Shown here: one piece after another, positions 41,592-53,823 of the stretch | How the letters are laid out: each line of letters begins with the position of its first letter | How positions within the stretch are numbered: the first letter of the stretch is position 1 | Assembly: GCA_030686995.1 (NCBI GenBank) | Contig: CM060693.1 | Span: 111,068,228-111,132,227 of the forward strand | Direction of reading: 5' to 3' | Length of the DNA: 64,000 nucleotides | Source: Artemisia argyi | Lineage: Eukaryota > Streptophyta > Magnoliopsida > Asterales > Asteraceae | Program-made: the position numbers and the translations under genes | Notes under the pieces: model-generated | What the model saw: only the letters and a program-made list of their open reading frames with translations | Told to the model about the DNA's origin: nothing | Databases searched by the model: none

Positions 41592-43330
41592 TTCAGTCTA
41601 GTCAAAGATTTGAAAAAGTCCCTCAAATTGATTTTGGAGCCAAGTACAGAAAGGCAAAAGCTAAACTTGCCCTTCTTGAATCATCCTCAACAGTCTCTCA
41701 GCCTCCTCAGGCTCCAAAGCCTTCTCAAGCCAAGAACAAAGGGCTTGTTGCTGAAACGTATGACTGGGATGAGATTGAAGTGTCCTCTGATGATGATGAA
41801 GTTCACATCAGTGCCCTGATGGCTCGGTCAGATGACAACAAACTTGCTGTGGAGAAGAGTCATACAAGAAATGGTGAATGGGTTAACATCACTATGAGGA
41901 AGGTAAATCTTTTACTTTCTATGGATGATAATGATGATTGGAAATCTTACTTAGATTATATTAATGTTGATCTTACGTATGTTGAAGAGCAAAGACTAAA
42001 TTTGTTTTCAAAATTTAACAAACTGAGTTTTGAATTAAATCATTATAGAGATGAATTACTTGCTTTAAAACAAGCCAAGCTTGAAAGTGTTACACTTCAA
42101 ATTCAAAACTCTGAACTTGTAAAACAAAATCAGGCTCTTCAGGAAGAACTTAAGAAAGAAAAGGAAATTATTAGGAAATGGACTCAGAAAAACCCCAAAC
42201 TTTATGAAACACTGAGTCTCACACCCAGCCCCAAAAAGGCAGGTCTGGGTGATGATCAACTCACTGAAGTTTCTGGGGAGAGTAGCCATTCTACAACTTT
42301 TCTATTAACCAACATACTCTCTAGCAAAGAACTTGCTCCCAAACCCAGTGATTGGATTGAAAGAAACAATCCTGATAGTGAAATGCCAAATTTTAATACT
42401 TGAAGAATCCTGGAGCCTGAAAGTCAGGCTATCAAGGAGCTGCTAGGAGTCACTGATGTATATAGTCCTACTAAGTCCATCACTGAGTCTAAGTCTGATT
42501 CACCACACCCTCCACTGAAACAACTTCAGGGAGTTGAACCCAATTCTGACCTTGCACCATTAGTCTATCAACCACATTCTCCCAAAGAGAAATCAGGGTT
42601 AGGAAAGACTATTCTGAAAAGACCTTCTCCTGCACCCACTGAATACCAAAAACCTTCAGTGCCCACTGAAGTGAAGCATGAAAGCACTGATTCAAAGGTT
42701 GATCAGCTTACTGAACTTGTTAGGATGCTGAGTGAGAAAATTGAGTCCACTGAGAAAAACTCTGACTCAAAATCAACAAAGCCCTCAGTATCCTCAGGTT
42801 CTTCCAAACCAAAAACCACACCCAGACCCACAGGGAGATGTGAACTGTGCAATTGTCTGAATCACAGCACTGATAAATGCTACAGAGTCCTGTTTTGCAT
42901 GATATGCAAACAAGAGGACCACAGAACTTGTAATCACATCCCCCACACTACTTCTTTAAAAGCAAGAGGTCTATACAAAAACCAAGGCTATCAGTATGCC
43001 ACACCTTCCAAACAAAGACTGAAGGCTAAGCCTTTCTCACCATGTCCTCACTGTGGTTTCAATGATCATCTTCTTAATGATTGTATGATGAAAGATTGCT
43101 GTGACATCTGTGGAGATCACTCCCATGAAACCAGGGGGCATGACAAAGTTATTCAGTCCAGAAGGAAAAACCAGACCAACACTTCTCAGACACCTGAGGC
43201 ATCAACCTCCACAAAATGTAAAACATGCGGAAGCTCAGGTCACACAACTTCAGACCATGATTCACTAACTGAGTTCCAAAAGTCCCTGAGGACTAAGCCC
43301 ACTAGAAAGTGGGTCAACAAGAAAAACTAA
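41588..43330 (+). pseudogene. Copia 2 gag extension: coiled coil and zinc-knuckle cluster
   Basis: One frame with a single TGA at 42401. The first part reads GLVAETYDWDEIEVSSDDDE, then a coiled coil (ELLALKQAKLESVTLQIQNS, QALQEELKKEKEIIRKW). The second part has a run of knuckle-like motifs: CELCNCLNHSTDKC, CMICKQEDHRTCNH, CPHCGFNDHLLNDC, CDICGDHSHETRGH and CKTCGSSGHTTSDH. The last two end in His rather than Cys. With the knuckle of the first gag part that makes six. The frame continues after TAA 43328 into the protease DSG. The clustered knuckles probably bind RNA or DNA; this is inference. Confidence 0.8.
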
Positions 43331-43818
43331 CCCAGTTTACTGTTTGTGCAGAAACACATCAAGGATCCTACTTGGCATCTAGACAGTGGATGCTCCAGAA
43401 GCATGACTGGTGTGAAAAGTTTTTGCATAAATATGTGGAAGAACCAGGACCCAAAGTAGTATTTAGTGATAACTCATCAGCTCCCACTGAAGGTTATGGT
43501 TCAGTAAATTGCAATGGTATAGTTTTTACAAGAATAGCTTATGTTAATGGTCTCAAGTACAACCTGATAAGTGTTTCTCAACTATGTGATGCCAAGTACG
43601 TAGTTCAATTTGATGACAAGAGAGGGACCATCTTTAATGCCAATAAGGAAGTTGTGTTGATTGCCCCTAGAAGGGATGATGTATATGTCCTTGACATGTC
43701 ATCCCTGACTCAGAATGGGACTTGTCTATTCTCAAAGGCAAGTGAGACAATCAACTGGCTATGGCATAGGAGACTCTCTCATCTCAACTTTAAGAACATC
43801 AACAACCTGGCCAAATAG
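43331..43818 (+). pseudogene. Copia 2 aspartic protease and GAG-pre-integrase region
   Basis: The protease motif WHLDSGCSRSMTG (DSG at 43382-43390) lies in the gag frame just after the TAA at 43328. A short T run near 43420 shifts the frame, and the rest (KFLHKYVEEPGPKVVF, LKYNLISVSQLCDAKYVVQF) follows to a TAG at 43816. WLWHRRLSHLNFKNI carries the two His of the integrase zinc finger. The protease would cut the polyprotein; here its catalytic site is separated from the body by a frameshift. Confidence 0.82.
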
Positions 43819-43845
43819 AACAAAGTTCTGGGCCTTCCATCCCTG

Positions 43846-44294
43846 GTGTATACCAAAGACAAGCCTTGTTTTGCTTGTAAAAAAGGAAAACACCACAGGG
43901 CATCATTCAAAACCAAACAAACCTTTTCCATCAAAAGCTGCCTACATCTTCTTCATATGGACCTCTTTGGACTTGTCAGTCCAATGTCCATTCACCATGA
44001 GAAGTATACTCTGGTCATTGTGGATGAATACTCAAGATATACTTGAGTTTACTTCCTGACCAAGAAGAGTCAGGCAGCTGAAACTATCATGTCATTTGTC
44101 AGGAACATTGAAAATCAAAATGATGTCAAAGTTAAACAGATTAGGACTGACAATGGCACTGAATTCAAAAACCAAGACCTTGAGTGTTTTTGTGATGAGA
44201 AAGGAATTTCTCAAAATTTCACTTCTCCCTATACTTCGAACAAAATGGAGTAGCTGAAAGAAGAAATAGAACACTCATTGAGGCAGCAAGAACA
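43846..44294 (+). pseudogene. Copia 2 integrase, N-terminal and core part
   Basis: CFACKKGKHHRASF gives the two Cys of the HHCC finger. The core has HMDLFG (first catalytic Asp) and IRTDNGTEFKNQ (second Asp). A TGA at 44044 replaces a Trp in YSRYT*VYF. After SPYT two bases are lost, moving the frame; the catalytic Glu follows in the next frame as [18 protein letters not shown] near 44245. Integrase inserts the cDNA copy. The motifs are recognisable, but the protein cannot be made. Confidence 0.85.
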
Positions 44295-46267
44295 ATGTTA
44301 AATGGCTCAGTCCTCTCAAAACATTTTTGGACTGAGGCAGTTAAAACAGCCTCCTACACTCAAAATAGGTCAATCATTGTGAAAAGGCATAACAAGACTC
44401 CTTATGAGATATTCAAAGGAAGGATTTTTGACATCAGCTACTTTCATGTATTTGGGTGTCGTGTGTTTATACATAATCACAAGGATCACTTGGGTAAATT
44501 TGATGCCAAAGCTGATGATGGATACTTCATGGGATATTCCCTGGTTTCTAAAGCCTTCAGGGTGTTCAACACAAGGAGACAACAAACTGAGGAAACTTAT
44601 CACATTACTGTTGATGAGAGCACTGAATCCATCAGGTTCTCAAATTCCTCAGTAGAAGAAATTGGTATTGATGACTCATCAAGGTATCCTCCTGATGAGT
44701 ATCATCCTGAGAACAATCCCTCAACCCAATACCAAGCTGATGCCGACGTCTCCTATTACATCATCCCTGACAACCTACCCCAACCACCTATCAGTGAGTT
44801 CATTGAAACTCAGCCTGTCTCAAATGAGACTGATACCACTAAACAAATTGTTCATGAACCCTCAGAACAAATTGTTCCTACAATAGTCACTAAAGCACAT
44901 AATGATGAGTCACCTCATGTTATTGAGTCTGAACCAAATCAGGCTCCTTCGTGCTCAAATTCATATCCCAAACCTCAAGATAGCTGGACTAGATCCAAAA
45001 TCATTAAGCTTGTGAACATCATTGGTGAACCCACAGAAGGCATGCTCACAAGAAGCAAGGCTGCTAAACTCAAGGCTGCCACTGCCAATATATGTCTTTA
45101 TGCTGACTATCTCTCAGAGATTGAGCCTAAAAATGTCAGAGAAGCCCTGACTTATGAAAGTTGGGTTCAGGCCATGAGAGATGAATTGGAAGAATTTGAC
45201 AGAAATGATGTCATGACCCTTGTTGAATGCCCCCAGGGTGTTTTAATCACTGGTATGAAATGGGTCTTTAAGAACAAGACTGATGAGAATGGCACAGTCA
45301 TCAAAAACAAAGCAAGACTGGTTGCCAAAGGATATAATCAACAGGAAGGTATAGACTATGAGGAAACCTTTGCACCTGTTGCTAGAATGGAAGCCATCAG
45401 GATCTTCCTTGCCTATGCAACTTACATGAACTTTAAAGTTTACCAAATGGATGTTAAAAGTGCATTCCTGAATTGTAACATCAAAGAAGATGTTTAAGTG
45501 TAACAGCCTCCTGGTTTTGAAAGTAGTGAATACCCTAACCATGTCTAAAAGCTTAACAAAGCCCTTTATGGACTGAAACAAGCACCCAGGGCATGGTATG
45601 AAACTCTTTCAGCCTTCCTGATCCAAAACAAGTTTGTCAAAGGGAAGATTGACAACACACTGTTCATCTACAGAACAAAATATGATGTCATTCTTGTCCA
45701 AGTATATGTTGATGACATCATCTTTGGCTCAACAAGTTACAAACTTTGCAAACAGTTTGAGAAACTGATGACCACAAAGTTTGAAATGAGCATGATGGGT
45801 GACCTCACATACTTTCTTGGACTCCAAATTAAACAAACTGAAAAAGGAATATCCATTTGCCAAGAAAAATACCTCAGGAACCTACTGAAGAAGTATGAGC
45901 TCACTGACTGCTCTTCAGTAAAAAAACTCCTATGGTTCCTCCAAACAACCTTGGCCCTGATCTCACCAGAAAATAAGTGAATCAAACCCAATACAGAGGA
46001 ATGATTGGCTCCATGATGTACTTACTTGCCTCAAGGCCTGATATCTAATTCTCAGTCCGCCTGTGTGCCAGATACCAGGCTGGCCCTAAAGAATCACATC
46101 TCACTACTGTCAAGAGAATCATCAGGTACCTGAAGGGTACTCCAAACCTTGGTTTGTATTACCCAAAATGTTCAGGATTTGATCTCAAAGGGTACATTGA
46201 CTCTGACTATGCAGGATGTAACATGGATAGGAAAAGTACTTCAGGATCTTGCCAATTTCTTGGTGGT
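44295..46267 (+). pseudogene. Copia 2 integrase C-terminus and reverse transcriptase
   Basis: One long frame to TAA 45497 reads [54 protein letters not shown], then RT motifs [20 protein letters not shown] and [12 protein letters not shown]. After three TAA stops (45495-45548) the same frame goes on with KALYGLKQAPRAWYETLS and the catalytic YVDD at 45705-45716, then LTYFLGLQIKQ. A frameshift near 45925 follows, and the coding line reaches SGSCQFLGG at 46267, where the Athila-like element is inserted. RT copies the RNA genome into DNA. Confidence 0.88.
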
Positions 46268-46291
46268 TGATTGGTCCCAAAGCAGTCAGAT

Positions 46292-48122
46292 GGAATGAAG
46301 GCTTAGGATCATTCTTTGGGATTTCATCAGATCTCACAGGGGGATCAAATACAACTTTTGGCTTACGAGCCGGGATCGGGACAACTTGAGGGTGGACGTT
46401 GTTGATACCTCTGTTATTAGTAGGAAGTACCGTGTCTGTGGTAACCTCAGGCTCACGTTTTGCTACCTTAGGAGGAGAAGAAGAGGTAGAAGGAATCGAG
46501 GATCCATTGTAAGATACCCCACTTCGGGTGGTAATCACTTTGACATCGCCCCTCGTGTTAGCGATCGTGTTGCTCGGTAGTGTACCCGGGCCCAAGGGTC
46601 GATCATTTAAAGACTTCTAAAGCTCAGAGATCTTTCTGATCAATAACCGATTCGTTTCCTCTTGTACTTTCATGAATTGTTTTAGCACTTCATCGGAGGA
46701 AGACGAGGGTGGAACAACGTTTTGAGGAGGATTTTGAACACGATTGTTTTGAAAATTCCCTTGATTTTGATTGTTGTTACCCTGAAAATTGTTTCTCTGA
46801 TTGAAATTACCCTGATTGTAATTTCCTTGATTTTGGTTTCTTTGAAAATTTCCTTGAAAACCTTGGTTTTGATTGCCATTTTGAAAATTATTTTGATTAA
46901 ATTGGCCTTGATTTTGGTTCGGGTTTTGGAAATTTGAGTTTTGACCCTGGTTAAAATTCTGATTCGAGTTACGGTTTTGATTTTGGTTAAAACCGGGAGG
47001 TCCGAGAAAATTGTTGGAACGATAGCTTAAGAGATTACGGTCCCCTTGCGGTTGGTAAGAATTACCCCCCGTATTGTAGGAACCGTGAGCAGCATACACG
47101 TTCTCTTGAGGAAAGCCAGCAGTAGCTGGACACTCGGAATACAGATGAGGGCCCCCACAAGTTTCACAATTTTGGGCCATGGCTTTCACTTGTTGATTTT
47201 GAACCTGATTTTGCATCGTTTGGTTCATTCTCAACACAGCCGTAGAAATATCATCCATCTTTTTGGTAAGAGCAATTATTTCAGAAGATGATGATGAAGG
47301 AGTAACGGAATTACATGACGCATCCCTCTCCGCAGAGGAATCCCAAAAGTTATGGTGGGCAGTCATGTTCTCAATTAAGTCATAGCACTCCTCGGGACGC
47401 CTTTTCATAAAGGTCCCACCAGCAGCAGCATTGAGAATATCCCGGTGCCTCAATGTCAGACCATTATAGAAGGTATCTATGATGGTAACTTGCAACATAT
47501 TGTGGTTAGGGCACCGATCAATAGCTAGCTTATAACGTTCCCAAGCCTCAAAAAGAGACTCATCGGGACGTTGCCGGAAGTTGCTGATATCATTTCGTAA
47601 CATGGTAACCATGGAAGGTGGAAAATATTTTGCTAAAAACTTGGTTACCATTTCATCAAAGGTGTGAATAGAATTCTTTGGGAGTTGGTCAAACCATGCA
47701 GTGGCATGATGAGTGAGAGAATAGGGGAAGAGGTACAGCCGGAGGGCATCATTGGTGACACCATGCTGTTTCATGCTTTGGGTGACCGTGAGATATTTGT
47801 CAAGAAGCTTATTGGCATCGTCACCCGGTAATCCGTGAAATTGACACGAATTCTGGACTTGTTGGATCATGTGGTGCTTGAGGCCAAAGTCCATAGCCTC
47901 AATAGTGAGTGGTGCAATAGGCCCACCCCGCCCTTGCATGGTAAGCTGGCACAGCTCCTCCATCGTTCGGAGATCGGGAGCTGGCACATCCCTGGGAGGG
48001 TCAGGGGGTGGTAAAGGTGGTGGTGGCCCAGCGGCCATTTCGGTCTTTGGTTCTTGTGTGTCAGAACGTAGCTCGGGTACATTTTTCTGATGTTTACGTT
48101 TTGTTTGTGACTGAGTGCGCAT
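46292..48122 (-). pseudogene. Athila-like gag with Q/N-rich tail, gag-pro junction
   Basis: ATG at 48122; 501 codons to TAG at 46617. The capsid domain carries APDLRTMEELCQLTMQGRGG, LTHHATAWFDQLPKNSIHTF and DESLFEAWERYKLAIDRCPN. The zinc knuckle is CETCGGPHLYSEC. The tail is extremely Asn/Gln-rich (repeats like NQNQGNFQ). After the TAG the same frame stays open: KSLNDRPLGPGTLPSNTIAN, then ITTRSGVSYNG, the linker before the Athila protease, until the deletion joins it to LTR sequence at about 46292. Gag is a capsid and nucleic-acid-binding protein. Apart from the TAG it is intact, so gag alone might still be made. Confidence 0.85.
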
Positions 48123-48742
48123 GCACTAAAAACAATTTTTCAAAACAAGATCGAGGCAAAACCACAGTGAACTTAAACCAATTATCACAAGTGAATGGCT
48201 TCTTTAAAAAAGGTACACCACTCACAGGGATATAGAGGCAAGTTTTAATCTTAAGTTTGGAAACTTATTATGTCCACACCCCCAGTTGGTAGGTGTTCAG
48301 CCTTGGTTTGCGGTGGTAAGATTTTATGTATTTATTAATTTGAAAAACTGCTTTAGGCTTATGGGTGTGTGTGCAGAAAACTTGGGAAATATTTTTGGAA
48401 CTGATTCGTTAACCGAAATCGTTCTTTTAAGATTACTCGCAGGCTGGCGGGAGGAAGTAAATATGTTTCCTCTTTAGTTCGCAATTTAATGTCAGAACTT
48501 ACCTTAAACCAACTGTTTCAGGTTGTAATCTTAAAGAAAACGAAGTAATTTAACTTCACAGTTTGTTTTGTTGTTTTTGATTTTTTTTTGGTGTTTTTAA
48601 CACTTTAGGGGAAGTGTTAATGAACTTTTTTATATGATTATGTTTTTACAAAAACTTTTTACAAATTTGTGTGAAATTTGTACAGAGAGGGTTTTTGAAA
48701 ACCACTAAACTTAAAACGATTTTTAAAAACACGCAACAACCT

Positions 48743-48759
48743 CCCCGGCAGCGGCGCCA
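48743..48759 (-). other. Primer binding site of Athila-like element 2
   Basis: Minus strand TGGCGCCGCTGCCGGGG, 5 nt after the LTR end, identical to that of element 1. Confidence 0.88.
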
Positions 48760-48764
48760 AAAAT

Positions 48765-51700
48765 TGATTGGTCCCAAAGTAGTCAGATATAATTGACCAA
48801 GGTCAACTAGTCAAAAACAGCCTCGTTCCAATTCTCCGGTGATAGTATAGTGTGTCCCCGGATCGTTAAAGTCCCAACGAGATTGAAATGGTGTCGTTTG
48901 AAATCGTTTATGAGTGAGTGGCACTGAGGACAGTAGCCCAGATGATGTGGAATTGATTTTGCTACTGTTATTTTGGTATTTGTACACAGATATAATATTC
49001 ACAAAAATCAGATATACAGGTATATGCACAAATTCACAATTAAGATCACGTAACAGACTGGACAAGTGGGATTTGGTAATTAACAAACTACAGGGGGTGC
49101 TTTTGAACTTTTTGAAACTAAAAAATTAAAAGAAATTTTAAATTAAAAATGAAATTATAAAAGTGATTATTTTAATATTTAAATATTATTTAATTAATTA
49201 ACCTAATTAAAATCTAATTTAAATTAACTAATAATTATAAATATTACAAATTAAACTAAAAATTTGCAAAAATAATTTCTAAACTTAAATTAGAACTTGA
49301 AGAAAGTAAAAAAATAAATAAATAAATATTTTTGTATTTTTATGGTTTTTTTATTAATTAAAAACTATTTAACTTAATTAAACTAATATAACTAATTTAA
49401 ATTAATATTAATACTAAATTAACTTAGAAAATTATGAGAAAATTTATAAAATTACTTAACCATCACAGGAATCCTACAAAATTATAAAATCCTTAAAAAT
49501 TATGTTTAAGGTTAATCCACTAATTAATTACCTTTTAACTACTTTAAATCTAATTTAAATAATTAAAATAAGAAAAATGGAAAATGAATAGTAGAAACTA
49601 AAAGTATATTTTCTAAAAGTCTAATATATTATATAAGAGCTATAAAAAATATAAAAACTAGGTTATACTTTATAAAAACTAAATATGCTATTTAAAACTT
49701 AATATTAATTAATAATCAAGAAAACTAGTATTAAATCTAATAAATACTAAATGACAGAATAAAAATTTGAAAAAATTACTAAAATTACTTTACTATATAA
49801 GGTAATTAATAAAAATATAAAATTACTAAGTACTTAAAAAAATCTAAAAATGAAAAATAAAATTTAAATTGAATTAAATAGAAACTATCACTTAATATTA
49901 AATTGGTTTTTCTTGGATTTTCTTTTACAAACTTACTTTACTACTGAAAATAGAAAACTTTTATGAAAACACTTTTGAAATTAGCTTATAAATAAGCAGT
50001 AAGCACCCCCTAAACCTAAACAGTTGACTTATGTTGACTGGATGGACAAATAAGCACAAATGACTAGAGGTGGGGCCCACACTGGTGAAACTTGATTCAA
50101 ATAAGCTAAACAAACTCAGATAAGCCAGAAATAACAAGCAATGGTCTCAAATAAGCTGTTAAGATACCAATAAGCACTTTTGCAAACTTGAAATTGAACT
50201 CAGAATGGGACAGACTTTGGCAACAAATCTAGGTGGGGTCCACTTGGTGTTAGGTCAAACCAAGGGTCAATCCTTGTACCCTGGTAGGAGGGGGGTTGTC
50301 AAAAGCAAAAGTTGGGCAATGGGTCCCACTGAGGTGGGCTGGAGCCACCACCAAAGGTGGTGGTGTGGTGATGTTATGCTGATGCAGGGGAAGCTTTCTT
50401 CCCTGCAAGTGTTTTTGGAGCTGTGTGGAGCCCACACAAAAATTCACAAAATTCTAACAACTATGAGACTTCAAAGTAGAGCTGATAGACTACCAATCTT
50501 AGGAATTTCAAGTCCTAGATCTTAATCCTAAATTCTACAAAAATCCTTGAAGTTTTGCAAAATCTGAGAACAAAATACTTTGACTTTTTGACAAAACTTA
50601 GAACTTTGACTTTGATGACTTTTGTTTGATCCTAAATGACTAAAAACAGGTTAACAAGCTAAACTAAAGTTGATTTATGTTAAACTAACAATTTAAGCTA
50701 AGTTATGAAGTGCTTTTGAAACTCAAAATCACACATAGTTGACTGTGTAGATGAATCTTTGTAACTTTGACTTTTTTGCTTTGTACCACTAAATATTAAA
50801 GTTTGTTTGAACTAAATGGGTGCTGAGAAAGAGTTTTAACACAAAATTACCACCTAAGAACTTTAACAACACAGTGAGCTAACCAAAACCAAACACCCCT
50901 TTATATTAAGCTGTTTTGTGTTTTTAGTAGTGAAAGGCTTAACAGCTTATGAAACTTAAACACAATGACTTATACTGATGTATTATGATCAAATAAGCAT
51001 TTAGGAGCAAAGTACAATGACAATTACACAAGGATATCACTTAAGCTATTTTGACAGATCAAACTAGAATATAAAGTAACTATAAATTTTAATAAACAAG
51101 TTATATAAATAAGGCTATAAATTAACTAAACAATTCCCAACTAAGCATAAACAAACACAGATTAAAAGATATAAGCAAGAAATCAGAAACTAATTAAGAA
51201 CTAAGATTTTTAGTGAAAATTGAAATAAGCAAACTCTTACAAAACACCTCTAGCATGAACAAGAGGTTTTCCTATGAAGCCTATCTTTAGATAGGCTGTC
51301 TTCACTTCAAATCTTGCTTCTCAATGACTCTCCAAACCTGAAATCAAACTCAAATACAAACAGTTGACTATAGTTGACTATTTTGTATATTTTTATTTTT
51401 CTAATAAGACTGTGTTTTAAAGTCTCTATAAGCTTAAATAAGCTTAAGGGATCCTAAATGAGCCTAATTCAGTCCATGTTTACTGATACAAATCACCACT
51501 AAGCTTGTTGGTAATTTCAGAATTTGGAATAAATTGCAATAACTTAAAACAGAACTGAAACTTGATTTTTATAACATAAAAAGGTTTAAATTACAACAAG
51601 AGACTGCCACAATGCTTGGAATTTGAAAGTTACACTGAAATTTTAAGACTTAATTAAATACGACACTAAATTTTACTAATTAAACTACTACTCTTCATTC

Positions 51701-52804
51701 CTTGCTTTCTTCTCCTTTTATAGCCCATGATTAGGGTTTCCCCACTCCTCTGATCATTTCCCATCACAAGTTGATGTCTGAAAGTAATTTGGTGCCACGT
51801 ATTTTGGCGGGAAAACATTTTTTTTGCAAATTGGTTCTGATACAAGCAACTGGGGGTGGTGCATTAAATGTGATGTGAGGGTAGGTGTAGGGGTCTGGTT
51901 TTGGGCGGTGGATGTGATGGGGTGGTGGACTGCAATACCATGGTGGTATTCTGGTTTGGTTGGGTGAGTGAGGGAGAGGGAAAAGGGATGGAGTTGACCG
52001 GTATTTGACAAGAGTCAAATATTTGACCCCGGTATTAGTTTGGGGTGTGGTGTGGGCTGTGGTATATTTTGGGCCCAAAAATTAGGATAGGGAAAGTGGG
52101 CTTAGGAAATGGATTGGATTGGATTTTGGTTTAAGGCTTATGATAATACTTATGGGATCCGGTTTGGTTTTGGAAATTCACAAGGACCAATTTTGTATTT
52201 TAACAAAAGTTGAGGGGTGAGTTTTGGCAATTTTCCAAAGTGTTCCCAAGGGTGAGTTTTGCCAATTGTGAATAGTACATGGACCTTAGTTGACTTTTCC
52301 ATTTAATTTTCACCAGGGACTAATTTTGCCAAACTTTTAGACTTCAGGGACCATTTGTATAATTTTCACCAAACTTTCCACCAAGGACCAATCCTGCCAT
52401 AAAAGGTTAGTGCAAGGACAAAACTTGTTTTTCTCAAAGTTTTTAATATCCCAGGGACCATTTTTGACAATTTTCAAAGTTGAGGGACTAAACTTGACAT
52501 TTTGTGAAACTTTTCACCAAAGCACTAATTATGTCACTTATTGATTTAAAAGGACCTTTGGTGACTTTTTCAAGTTTTTAGAATAACCAGGGACTAGATT
52601 TGACAACTTTTTGAAAGTTGAGGGACTGAAACTGCCAATTATGCAAACTTTGTGCGTTTTTCATCTGTTTTTGATATTTTTACATTTGAAACATGTAAAA
52701 CACTTTCCTGGGATATTTTCACTATTTTGGTTCAATATTGAGTGTTTTTAAATGTTTTGGCAGCTCAGAAATGGTAAAAATGATGAGTATTTACACACTC
52801 ATCA
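48765..52804 (-). repeat. 5' LTR of Athila-like element 2 (4.04 kb)
   Basis: Minus strand starts with TGATGAGT, 8 nt, ACTCATCA (52804-52781) and ends CCAATCA. TATA box CTATAAAAGG at about 51724-51715. It contains AGGGACCA/ACTTTGAGGGACTAAA-type modules (52190-52650), GCTTATT-rich parts (49985-50180) and a very AT-rich zone (49.1-49.9 kb). A transcription leader of almost 3 kb would lie inside the LTR. No gene is seen in it. Confidence 0.88.
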
Positions 52805-53202
52805 GTGGTAAACTTGTGTGTTGGAGTACAAAGAAACAACAGTCAGTGGCCATGTCCTCAGCTGAAGCTGAATATATGGCTGCTGCAGGATGTTGTGCAA
52901 ATGTACTATGGATGAGGAGCCAACTGAGTGACTATGGCATTCAGTATAAGATGGTACCTATCATTTGGGATAATACAAGTGCCATAGCCATCTCAAACAA
53001 TCCAGTACTTCATCAAAGAACCAAACACATTGACATGAGATACCACTTAATCAGGGACCACATCACTAATGGTGAAATTGAACTACATTTCATCCCCACT
53101 GAATATCAGCTAGCTGATATCTTCACAAAACCTCTGGATGAACCCACTTTCACAAGATTGAAAGCTGAATTGGGCATGTTGGACATAGACTCAGGAAACT
53201 AA
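52805..53202 (+). pseudogene. Copia 2 RNase H, C-terminal part after the insertion
   Basis: Resumes exactly where 46267 stopped: GKLVCWSTKKQQSVAMSSAE, AEYMAAAGCCANVLWMRSQL, then IIWDNTSAIAISNNPVLHQR and HFIPTEYQLADIFTKPLDEP, to a stop at 53200. These are the Ty1/Copia RNase H motifs, including the active-site Glu in AEAEY and Asp in WDN. RNase H degrades the RNA template. This half is uninterrupted, so the split by the nested element is the main damage. Confidence 0.9.
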
Positions 53203-53823
53203 TCAAAAGTGTTCCAACCTGATGTAAATTCTCTAGGTCCCTGATCACACCCTTCCTGAAAACTCTTTTTTGAATGAAAATTCATTCAGGGGGCTCATCA
53301 TGAAAAATGGCATTGAATACCCTAACTAAATGCTCTAAGTACTTAGTTAGTTAATGCCCCAGGTAGGTAACTGAATCCTATTAAATATAGGAATATATGT
53401 CACTTACACAACTGGCATCCACTCCTTGGGCCCCCACATCTCTCTCACCAAACACCACTGAGCATTAAATGCTCCCTCACACACAAAAGTTGTGATGATT
53501 TTTACTCTGCAAAAGTGCATTATTTGCAGAGCCGCGCAACTGTTCACCCACGATGTGAGAGAAAATAGGGTAATGGGAATCGTGATATTTAATGCGGATA
53601 TCAAACCAACATTATTATGCCGTTTTGGTTAAATAAATTAAACCTTTGGTATCCGCAACATCACTACCCTAATTCCCACCCTATAAATACCCCCACAAAG
53701 AAGAACACACACACGCTTTTAAAAATCTTAACAAAACTCTTGCAAAATTTTTTCAAGAACTTTTGCTTTCAAAATCTGTGTGTGCTTCTTCTTTATTCAA
53801 AACCAAACCTTTTAAAAACTAAA
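53203..53823. other. Spacer between RNase H and the accessory ORF
   Basis: Non-coding in any convincing frame. It ends in a C/A-rich leader before the ATG at 53824, as expected for a subgenomic or spliced start, but no signal is proven. Confidence 0.45.

Larger units (their letters stand above)
46268..52804 (-). mobile_element. Gag-only Athila-like element 2, nested in RNase H
   Basis: A GTGGT target duplication (46263-46267 and 52805-52809) shows one insertion into the Copia 2 RNase H (FLGG/GKLVCW). On the minus strand: 5' LTR (52804-48765), PBS, gag, then directly 24 bp of the 3' LTR end (46291-46268). All of pol and nearly all of the 3' LTR are missing, lost by one deletion. The remaining terminus still reads TGATTGGTCCCAAAG on the plus strand, as at 48765. 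Confidence 0.9.

Noticed and set aside
51754..52078. Pro/His/Thr-rich minus-strand ORFs
   Set aside because: They cover the C-rich promoter part of the LTR at 48765-52804, upstream of its TATA box.
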